Origin: DASWIV01 sp036397475
GTDB taxonomy: Bacteria; JAJVIF01; JAPKYR01
Assembly (NCBI GenBank): GCA_036397475.1
Contig: DASWIV010000066.1
Span: forward strand, 1-6,922
Direction: 5' to 3'
Length of the DNA: 6,922 bases
Numbering within the stretch: the stretch's first letter is position 1; the number at the start of each line of letters is the position of its first letter. This document shows positions 1 to 5,064 of the stretch, one piece after another. The notes under the pieces were generated by a model. That model searched no databases, was not told the DNA's origin, and worked only from the letters and a program-made list of their open reading frames with translations. The position numbers were made by a program, and so were the translations under genes.

Positions 1-1
1 T

Positions 2-322
2 GCGGGTGAATTCGCCGAGAACCTCGCCCAGGTGTATCAATTTATTTATAACCTCCTGATCGAGGCGAATCTCGATAAGGATGAACAGAAGATAAACTCG
101 GCGTTGAGGCTGGCTGAGGATATCCGCGACCTGTGGAAAGAGACCATCGACAAGTCAAAGGCAACAGAAGAGGAAGATTCGATAGAAGACAGCAAGCCGG
201 AGCTGAAGCAGGAGTCCGGTGAATCGACAGTAGAACTTTATACTCCGGTTGACGCGCAGACCATAGTCAAGACGAAAGCGGATGATAGCGGTACCGATTT
301 CAGGCTGAATTTAACCGGATAA
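2..322 (+). CDS. fliS: FliS flagellin export chaperone, 3' part (5' end outside window)
   Basis: This is the C-terminal 106 residues of a flagellar secretion chaperone. FliS binds the C-terminal helix of flagellin in the cytoplasm, prevents early polymerisation and delivers it to the export gate. The visible part starts with the conserved stretch G-E-F-A-E-N-L (residues 2-8 of the fragment), followed by a Y-x-F-I-Y-N-L-L-I-E-A-N-L helix and a last helix ending at D-L-W (Trp45 of the fragment), as in the FliS C-terminal helices. Reading frame 2 is open from the window edge; the GTG at 32 is an internal Val, not a start. Odd feature: FliS normally ends soon after this Trp, but here an acidic, Ser/Glu-rich tail of about 55 residues follows and ends in F-R-L-N-L-T-G. 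The FliT-like gene begins 12 bases later, which supports the flagellar assignment (fliS-fliT order). Confidence 0.85.
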   Translation, partial: AGEFAENLAQVYQFIYNLLIEANLDKDEQKINSALRLAEDIRDLWKETIDKSKATEEEDSIEDSKPELKQESGESTVELYTPVDAQTIVKTKADDSGTDFRLNLTG

Positions 323-334
323 GAGGTCGAGACA

Positions 335-679
335 ATGATGGATGAGCTCGAGCAGATGATGGAGATCAGTGACGGCCTGCTGAAGGCAGCGTCGGACGGC
401 GATATAGATCGCGTGGTAGCCCTGTTGAAGCGACGCAAAGGTTTGACCGAAAATATGGAGCCGCTCGATCCCAATGACGAAAATGTGAAGTCAGGAAAAG
501 CCGCTGAAATTCTGAAGAACCTCGTTGATAAAGATGGTGAGATAGAAGTACTGATCAATGATCTTATGGTTAAGTTGCAGACAGCAATGACGGCAGTACA
601 GGGAGAGAAGAAAATTGTCAGGGGATACCTGCAGAAATCGGAAGGCGACGAGCCAAAACTTATCGACAGGGAAGGATAA
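335..679 (+). CDS. fliT: FliT-like flagellar chaperone
   Basis: A 114-residue, highly charged, all-helical protein without membrane segments. The pattern fits the FliT/FlgN class of small export chaperones: an N-terminal helix L-E-Q-M-M-E-I-S-D-G-L-L (about 5-16), then G-D-I-D-R-V-V-A-L-L-K-R-R-K (about 22-35, matching the family's 'G-D-x-x-x-L-x-x-L-L-x-x-R' helix), a middle helix with 'D-K-D-G-E-I' and a C-terminal helix ending near R-G-Y-L. FliT-type proteins hold the filament cap protein FliD before export; in some bacteria FliT also acts on the flagellar master regulator, which cannot be inferred here. AGAGG at 322-326 is the likely ribosome binding site, 8 bases before the ATG at 335; a second ATG follows directly at 338. 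Sequence in this family is weakly conserved, so the call rests on pattern, size and position after fliS; a FlgN-like role is the main alternative. Confidence 0.7.
   Translation: MMDELEQMMEISDGLLKAASDGDIDRVVALLKRRKGLTENMEPLDPNDENVKSGKAAEILKNLVDKDGEIEVLINDLMVKLQTAMTAVQGEKKIVRGYLQKSEGDEPKLIDREG
671..676 (+). promoter_or_regulatory. Ribosome binding site fixing the TTG start at 683
   Basis: GAAGGA sits at the very end of the FliT-like gene, six bases before TTG at 683, and runs up to that gene's TAA stop. No ATG or GTG start is available before the conserved N-terminal strand of the next protein, so TTG is the only start that keeps the nucleotide-binding motif intact with proper spacing. Confidence 0.6.
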
Positions 680-682
680 GGA

Positions 683-1447
683 TTGAAAGCAGCAGCTATT
701 ATATCGGCGAGAATTCAATCGACACGCCTGCATCGTAAGGTTCTTATTGAACTGTGCGGGAAAACCATACTTGAACATGTTATTGACCGCTGCCGCAGAT
801 TTCCTGAAATAAATACAGGCAATATGGTCCTTGCCATTCCCGATACATCAGAAAATGATGTCCTGGCTTCTGCGGGAGAAAAATTGGGAATCAAGGTGCA
901 CAGGGGCAGCGAGGATGATGTCCTGGGGCGAATTATCGGCGCAGGCAGATCGGTTAGTGCCGGCGTAATTTACCGGGTGACGTCGGACAATCCATTGATT
1001 TCAAACCAGGTTGTGAGAAATACGTGGGAAGGATTCATAAATGGTGAATGGGATTACGCGGTAATGGAGAATACCCCGCTCGGAACGACTGCTGAAATAG
1101 TGACCATGGATACTCTTGAGAGAGTTGAACAAGACACCATTGATTCGCAGCACAGGGAACATCCAACATTGTTCATGTACGAAAATTCCAATTTGTTCAG
1201 GATGAACCTGATGAGTCCACCGGATGAATGGAATCATATCGACTGGAGGTTCACTGTCGATACCGAAAAGGATCTGGCCCTGGCGAAAAAGATATTTGGG
1301 CAGCTTGGACCGGATGCGGATCTGGATGAAATAGTGCCTTTTTTATCCGCGAATCCTGAAGTCCCGGGAATTAACGCGGATGTCGAACAGCAGAACTGGA
1401 CTTCGCTTAAGGAAAAGAAAGATGAAATCAGCCGTACTTCAGTTTGA
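683..1447 (+). CDS. spsF: SpsF-type cytidylyltransferase (CMP-sugar activating family)
   Basis: A 254-residue soluble protein of the SpsF/CMP-KDO synthetase-like nucleotidyltransferase fold (COG1861, PF02348). The N-terminal strand A-A-A-I-I-S-A-R-I-Q-S-T-R-L (3-16) followed by K19-V-L is the nucleotide-binding signature 'A-R-x-x-S-T-R-L-x-x-K-x-L'; the usual Pro after Leu16 is His here. Further family blocks are H-R-G-S-E-D-D-V-L (73-81), R-V-T-S-D-N-P-L-I (98-106, equivalent to the 'G-D-x-P-L-I' metal/sugar site), S-Q-H-R-E-H (155-160) and W-R-F-T-V-D-T-E-K-D-L (188-198). SpsF-type enzymes are thought to activate a sugar acid with CTP; the gene immediately downstream makes such an acid, so CMP-nonulosonate formation is the likely role. 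It starts four bases after the FliT-like stop, and its 3' end overlaps the next gene by 26 bases. The exact sugar is unknown; naming it a glycosyltransferase, as some pipelines do, is less likely. Confidence 0.82.
   Translation: MKAAAIISARIQSTRLHRKVLIELCGKTILEHVIDRCRRFPEINTGNMVLAIPDTSENDVLASAGEKLGIKVHRGSEDDVLGRIIGAGRSVSAGVIYRVTSDNPLISNQVVRNTWEGFINGEWDYAVMENTPLGTTAEIVTMDTLERVEQDTIDSQHREHPTLFMYENSNLFRMNLMSPPDEWNHIDWRFTVDTEKDLALAKKIFGQLGPDADLDEIVPFLSANPEVPGINADVEQQNWTSLKEKKDEISRTSV
1409..1414 (+). promoter_or_regulatory. Ribosome binding site fixing the neuB-like start at 1422
   Basis: AAGGAA lies inside the end of the SpsF-type gene, seven bases before ATG at 1422. It supports this start over the upstream in-frame GTG at 1380, which would add a basic 14-residue extension absent from the family and has no convincing Shine-Dalgarno sequence. 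Confidence 0.65.
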
Positions 1448-2447
1448 AATTGCGGGAGTGCCTGTCGGGCGCGATGCCAGGCCGTACATTCTCGCGGAGA
1501 TCGGCATTAACCATAATGGCGATGTTAAAATTGCCGAAGAGCTGATCCATGCCGCGAAGGAGTCGGGTGCGGATGGGGTGAAATTCCAGACATTCAAGGC
1601 TGAAGACCTGGTGAACAGGGAAAGGTCTCCAGAGTATTATGAACTCTTCAAAAAAGTCGAGCTCGACAGACATTCCCACGAAAAACTGCTGGGCACAGCC
1701 AGTGACGCAGGAATCGCGTTTATAAGCACGCCGTTCGGTGAAGACGAAGCTCAGTTTCTTTCAGATCTAGGTGTCCCGGCTATCAAGATCGCGAGTGGCG
1801 ATGTTACAAATCACCTGCTACTGGAGAAAGTCGCAGGCCTAAATCTTCCGGTAATTCTTTCAACCGGGATGAGTTACATGGAGGAAGTTGTCGCTGCGAG
1901 AGATGTACTTGTAAAAAATGGATGCCACGAAATTGTATTGCTCCATTGTGTCAGCAGGTACCCGACAACTCCGGGGGAACTGAACCTGCGTTCGATCAAA
2001 ACCATGCTCGATGAGTTTCCCGATGTGATCGGATTTTCGGATCATACAGAAGGCATATGGGCGTCGATTGCAGCGGTATCTATGGGAGCGAGATTTATCG
2101 AGAAGCATTTTACCCTGGACAGAAAAATGGACGGGCCCGATCATGCCCTGAGCGCGGAGCCTGATGAATTAAAGGAACTGGTAGAATCCATCGGCAACAC
2201 ATACGATGGGCTTGGTTCTGGAATAAAGGAGCCATGTCCGGCGGAACTTGAAAATCGCCACCTTGGAAGAAAAGGAATCTATGCGGCGTTGAATATCGAT
2301 CCGGGTACGGAACTGACAAGGGACATTTTGAAAGTGTCTCGTCCGGAAGGCGATATCGGAGCTGACGAAATAAGGCAATTTTTCGGATTGAAGATAAACA
2401 GGAAAATCCAGGCGGGTGGGGAGATCACCCGTAGCGATTTAAGCTGA
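1422..2447 (+). CDS. neuB: NeuB/SpsE-family nonulosonic acid synthase
   Basis: A 341-residue enzyme that condenses phosphoenolpyruvate with a six-carbon N-acyl sugar to give a nine-carbon sialic-acid-like acid. The TIM-barrel NeuB domain spans about 20-265: A-E-I-G-I-N-H-N-G-D (25-34, with catalytic Glu26), G-V-K-F-Q-T-F-K-A-E-D-L (52-63), I-S-T-P-F (101-105), I-K-I-A-S-G-D (121-127), L-S-T-G-M (146-150), H-C-V-S-R-Y-P (175-181), and the metal-binding histidines in S-D-H-T (His208) and E-K-H-F (His229). A C-terminal SAF (antifreeze-like) domain runs from about 282 to 341; its start reads G-R-K-G-I-Y-A where many members have R-R-S. The 'A-E-I-G-I-N-H-N-G' block is closer to the sialic/legionaminic and SpsE branch than to PseI ('A-E-x-S-A-N-H-N-G'). 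Length is normal. It overlaps the SpsF-type gene, giving an adjacent synthase plus activating-enzyme pair. The precise substrate cannot be read from the sequence. Confidence 0.9.
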   Translation: MKSAVLQFEIAGVPVGRDARPYILAEIGINHNGDVKIAEELIHAAKESGADGVKFQTFKAEDLVNRERSPEYYELFKKVELDRHSHEKLLGTASDAGIAFISTPFGEDEAQFLSDLGVPAIKIASGDVTNHLLLEKVAGLNLPVILSTGMSYMEEVVAARDVLVKNGCHEIVLLHCVSRYPTTPGELNLRSIKTMLDEFPDVIGFSDHTEGIWASIAAVSMGARFIEKHFTLDRKMDGPDHALSAEPDELKELVESIGNTYDGLGSGIKEPCPAELENRHLGRKGIYAALNIDPGTELTRDILKVSRPEGDIGADEIRQFFGLKINRKIQAGGEITRSDLS

Positions 2448-2506
2448 AGGAAGCTCGGCTCATCCGGAGCCACAACTAAACGGAATCCTGAAATGGGTTA
2501 CTTGCA

Positions 2507-2567
2507 GGGACGCGTACAGGGGGGAATAGTGGAACGTGTTTTCATGATTCCCCCCGCGTCCTATTTT
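2507..2567 (+). terminator. Strong GC-rich hairpin, probable terminator or attenuator
   Basis: The left arm is GGGACGC (2507-2513) plus GGGGGGAAT (2519-2527); the right arm is ATTCCCCCC (2547-2555) plus GCGTCC (2556-2561). The inner 9 pairs are perfect and the outer 6 pair after a 5-base one-sided bulge (2514-2518). The loop is 19 bases and may form a small inner GAA/TTC pairing. TATTTT follows at 2562-2567, a short T tract. It probably ends transcripts from the fliS-neuB run. The dehydratase gene's ribosome binding site lies only six bases after the T tract, so the hairpin could instead act as a leader attenuator. Confidence 0.6.
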
Positions 2568-2573
2568 AAATAT

Positions 2574-2577
2574 GGAG
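2574..2577 (+). promoter_or_regulatory. Ribosome binding site for the dehydratase gene (GTG start at 2585)
   Basis: GGAG is seven bases before GTG at 2585. A second purine run, AAGGG at 2581-2585, is well placed for ATG at 2594. Both starts are compatible with the family, since the Rossmann strand begins about nine residues later; GTG is slightly preferred. Confidence 0.45.
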
Positions 2578-2584
2578 TATAAGG

Positions 2585-3610
2585 GTGAACGACATGCTTG
2601 AAAGCGCATACTCTGGAAAAAGAATCCTCGTAACAGGCGGGACCGGATCGATCGGATCCGAAATTGTCGAGCAACTCCTGACATTTCATCCGTCGGTGAT
2701 AAGGATCTTATCCAGGAATGAGCACAACCAGTATCAATTTCAGCATAAATGGCGAAAGCACAGGAACCTGAGATTTCTGATAGGTGACATCAGGGACAAG
2801 CAACGCCTCGCAAGAGCTTGCGAGGATATCGATATCATTTTCCATGCGGCAGCGCTGAAGCATGTACCGGCGTGTGAATATAATCCTTTTGAAGCCGTTA
2901 AGACGAATGTTCTCGGGACCCAGAACCTGATCGAGGTGGCTCTCGACAGTGATATCGACAAGGTCATTGCGATAAATACCGATAAATCGGTAAGCCCGAT
3001 AAATACAATGGGCGCGACAAAGCTGCTCGCCGAGAAACTGATTATCGCGGCGAACCTGTATAAAGGGTCGCATCGGACAAGGTTTACATCGGTCAGATTT
3101 GGGAACGTGATCGGAAGTGCGGGTTCGGTGCTTATATTGTTCGAGAAGCAGATCCGCAGCGGCGGTCCTGTAACAATCACCCATCCCGATATGGAGCGGT
3201 TTATCATGACGACTCCGCAGGCTGTGACCCTGACCCTTCGGGCAGGTGCCCAGGCAGCAGGAGGGGAAGTCTTCATCCTGAAAATGCCCGCGGTGAAGGT
3301 TAGCGACCTCGCGGAGGTGATGATCGAGATGCTGGATGATGGGTCTAATGGAAAGATTGAGATCGAGCAGATCGGGCGCAGGGCGGGCGAGAAGACCTAC
3401 GAAGAGTTATTGACGTCTGACGAGTCCGCGTACACCGAAGAAAAGGACGATATGTTCATTTTAAAGCCATTTGGCGAGAAGATCGGCGAAAATTACCGTA
3501 CTTACACGACTCACACCAACGGGATGCTGAATAAGGAACAAATAAGGGATTTCCTTGAACAGCATAAACTTGTCGGTACTGAGCGTGGAATTCCTGTCAC
3601 CCACCCTTAA
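2585..3610 (+). CDS. Nucleotide-sugar 4,6-dehydratase, CapD/PglF-type SDR (soluble)
   Basis: A 341-residue extended short-chain dehydrogenase/reductase of the polysaccharide biosynthesis family (PF02719). These enzymes convert UDP-GlcNAc to a 4-keto-6-deoxy sugar using bound NAD(P). The Rossmann signature is V-T-G-G-T-G-S-I-G (16-24), with the D-I-R adenine-side motif (68-70) and H-A-A-A-L-K-H-V-P (87-95), the family fingerprint. The active-site block is N-T-D-K-S-V-S-P-I-N-T-M-G-A-T-K (131-146): Thr132-Asp133-Lys134 and Lys146 are present, with Met142 where PseB/FlaA1 has Tyr. This is the S/T-M-K arrangement described for WbpM/PglF-type enzymes. The C-terminal R-A-G-E-K-T-Y-E-E-L-L (266-276) matches the family 'R-P-G-E-K-x-x-E-E-L'. 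The N-terminal membrane domain of PglF/WbpM/CapD is absent, so it should be cytoplasmic. Likely product use: bacillosamine, QuiNAc/FucNAc or a nonulosonic acid precursor, the last favoured by the neuB-like gene 137 bases upstream. Substrate specificity is uncertain. Confidence 0.85.
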   Translation: MNDMLESAYSGKRILVTGGTGSIGSEIVEQLLTFHPSVIRILSRNEHNQYQFQHKWRKHRNLRFLIGDIRDKQRLARACEDIDIIFHAAALKHVPACEYNPFEAVKTNVLGTQNLIEVALDSDIDKVIAINTDKSVSPINTMGATKLLAEKLIIAANLYKGSHRTRFTSVRFGNVIGSAGSVLILFEKQIRSGGPVTITHPDMERFIMTTPQAVTLTLRAGAQAAGGEVFILKMPAVKVSDLAEVMIEMLDDGSNGKIEIEQIGRRAGEKTYEELLTSDESAYTEEKDDMFILKPFGEKIGENYRTYTTHTNGMLNKEQIRDFLEQHKLVGTERGIPVTHP

Positions 3611-3665
3611 TCTTTTTTAATAAATTTTTTCTGAAATGTGTTCAATAGCGCAATTTGAATATCTA

Positions 3666-3674
3666 TGTTATATT
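3666..3674 (+). promoter_or_regulatory. Candidate extended -10 promoter for the pilC-like gene
   Basis: TGTTATATT matches the extended -10 pattern TGnTATAAT with one mismatch in the hexamer (TATATT). The upstream 60 bases are AT-rich, and no good -35 box lies at 17 bases, as is common for extended -10 promoters. A start near 3681 would give a leader of about 75 bases before the ATG at 3756. Recognition rules in this organism are unknown. Confidence 0.4.
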
Positions 3675-3677
3675 TAG

Positions 3678-3707
3678 GGTGCAGAACGGGGACATTCTGT
3701 CTGCGCC
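3678..3707 (+). other. Leader hairpin upstream of the pilC-like gene
   Basis: GGTGCAGA (3678-3685) can pair with TCTGCGCC (3700-3707) over 8 pairs including one G-U, with a 14-base loop. Part of the same left arm, CAGAA (3682-3686), can pair instead with TTCTG (3695-3699), so the two folds exclude each other. No T run follows, so it is not an intrinsic terminator. It matches no riboswitch class I recognise. Confidence 0.35.
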
Positions 3708-3755
3708 TATTTCTACGTATCCGCAAAAATCCTGAACGACAGGAGAACGGAACAA

Positions 3756-5006
3756 ATGCCGAAATTCACGTTTAATGTCCGAGACCGTGCCGGTAAAACA
3801 ATTACCGGTACTGTGACGATGGAGAGCCGCGAACAACTTCTGGAAAGGCTACGCGACCAGGGCTACTTCGTTAACAAGATTACCGAAGTGGGGGAAAACT
3901 CTTTTTACGAACGGATAGATAGAGCTATCCAGAAAATGACCCCGATTAAGCTGAAAGACCTGTCGATTTTCGCCAGGTTGCTTTCTACCATGATCAATGC
4001 CGGTCTTCCGATCCTGAGATCGCTGAGAATTATCGTTAAACAGACAGAGAATCCGCATCTTGCGGAAATTCTGCAGGAAACGGCGAAGATGGTCGAAGAA
4101 GGCTATTCGCTGTCCTACGCGATGGGACAGCATCCGAAAGTATTCAACACCCTTATCGTCAGCCTGATTAAATCCGGTGAGGAATCCGGTTCACTCGACA
4201 TTGTACTTGAGCGAATCGCGCATGACCTCGAGCGTGAGATAGAAATCCGGCAGAACGTACAGGCGGGTGTCCGGTACCCGATCATCATCCTGTCAGCAGC
4301 ATTCCTGATCGTAACACTGGTCATGTGGCTTGTGGTTCCGCAGTTCGTGGAGATCTTTGCGTCGATGAACGCGACACTTCCTCTCCCGACACGAATCCTG
4401 ATCCAGATTTCCGATGTTGTCCGCCATGGTATGCCATTCATCATTGCGCTTGGAATCATATTTTACTTTGGCTCCAAATTTGCATCGAATTTTCCCGGAT
4501 GGAACAGGTTCCTCGACAAGATGAAACTGAAAGTTCCGGTATTCGGGTTCCTTCTTCGCCGTATCGCGCTTTCAAGATTCGCGCGAACTTTCGCGATCCT
4601 GTTAAAATCAGGTGTTCCTATCATCAAGAGCCTGACGGTTGTTGAAGAAACTGTCGGAAACGCTGTAATTGAACACGCGGTTGGAAAAGCGAAATTGTCG
4701 ATTAAAGAAGGAGAACGAATCAGTTATCCTCTCGAGGAAACGGGGGAGTTCCCACCGATGGTAATCGACATGATCGCTGTCGGTGAGGAAACTGGTGCAC
4801 TGGACGACATGCTCCAGAAAATATCCGACTTTTATGACAGGGAGGTTGACTACACGATCGATGCATTCACGACCATGATCGAGCCGCTGCTTATCACGGT
4901 AATGGGTGTGGTTATCGGTTATATTGTCATCAGCCTGTACCTGCCATTGTTCAGTGCGATCCAGAGCATGACTGACTCGCAGACATCGAGCACCAACGCT
5001 GTTTAA
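3756..5006 (+). CDS. pilC: Type IV pilus / type II secretion inner-membrane platform protein (PilC/GspF family)
   Basis: A 416-residue polytopic membrane protein, normal length for PilC/GspF. The platform sits in the inner membrane, contacts the assembly ATPase and guides pilin or pseudopilin subunits into the growing fibre. The N-terminus F-T-F-N-V-R-D-R-A-G-K (4-14) is the family's opening strand ('Y-x-A-x-D-x-x-G'). Two homologous T2SSF (PF00482) domains follow at about 68-190 and 271-393; their duplication shows in G-E-E-S-G-S-L-D (141-148) and G-E-E-T-G-A-L-D (343-350). Predicted membrane helices lie at about 174-197, 225-240 and 375-397. AGGAG at 3741-3745, ten bases upstream, supports the ATG. 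The gene stands alone: no pilB, pilT, pilD or pilin gene is next to it, so pilus versus secretion use cannot be settled. The downstream convergent comEC-like gene makes a transformation pilus plausible. Confidence 0.9.
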   Translation: MPKFTFNVRDRAGKTITGTVTMESREQLLERLRDQGYFVNKITEVGENSFYERIDRAIQKMTPIKLKDLSIFARLLSTMINAGLPILRSLRIIVKQTENPHLAEILQETAKMVEEGYSLSYAMGQHPKVFNTLIVSLIKSGEESGSLDIVLERIAHDLEREIEIRQNVQAGVRYPIIILSAAFLIVTLVMWLVVPQFVEIFASMNATLPLPTRILIQISDVVRHGMPFIIALGIIFYFGSKFASNFPGWNRFLDKMKLKVPVFGFLLRRIALSRFARTFAILLKSGVPIIKSLTVVEETVGNAVIEHAVGKAKLSIKEGERISYPLEETGEFPPMVIDMIAVGEETGALDDMLQKISDFYDREVDYTIDAFTTMIEPLLITVMGVVIGYIVISLYLPLFSAIQSMTDSQTSSTNAV

Positions 5007-5032
5007 TAACTGTCTTAATCTCAGAAATTCAG

Positions 5033-5058
5033 AGCCGGTCGTAAGACCGGTTTTTTTT
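5033..5058 (+). terminator. Intrinsic terminator of the pilC-like gene
   Basis: CCGGTC (5035-5040), loop GTAA (5041-5044) and GACCGG (5045-5050) form a perfect 6-pair stem, followed by eight Ts (5051-5058). Two more weak pairs (A5033 and G5034 with the first Ts) can extend it. It lies 27 bases after the TAA stop. On the - strand the hairpin is not followed by a T run, so it should work mainly for the + strand gene. Confidence 0.93.
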
Positions 5059-5064
5059 ATACAG

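Noticed and set aside
1380..1421. An upstream GTG start that would extend the NeuB-type protein by 14 residues
   Set aside because: The extension is basic and unlike the family N-terminus; ATG at 1422 has a well-spaced AAGGAA.
2457..2471. Small hairpin GGCTC/GAGCC just after the NeuB-type stop
   Set aside because: Only five pairs with no T run; the stronger hairpin at 2507-2567 is the credible terminator.
2708..3276. Two long open frames on the - strand (158 and 178 codons) inside the dehydratase gene
   Set aside because: They lie antisense to a well-conserved SDR enzyme, overlap each other in different frames, have no recognisable domain and are rich in Arg, Ser and Cys as expected for shadow frames.
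3611..3632. Two runs of six Ts after the dehydratase stop, considered as a terminator
   Set aside because: No GC-rich stem precedes them; the best pairing is four bases (GTGG/CCAC). It is treated as AT-rich intergenic or promoter-upstream DNA.
4325..4645. A 106-codon + strand frame within the pilC-like gene
   Set aside because: Out of frame with a conserved full-length membrane protein; the peptide is rich in Cys, Pro and Arg, without a ribosome binding site or known motif.
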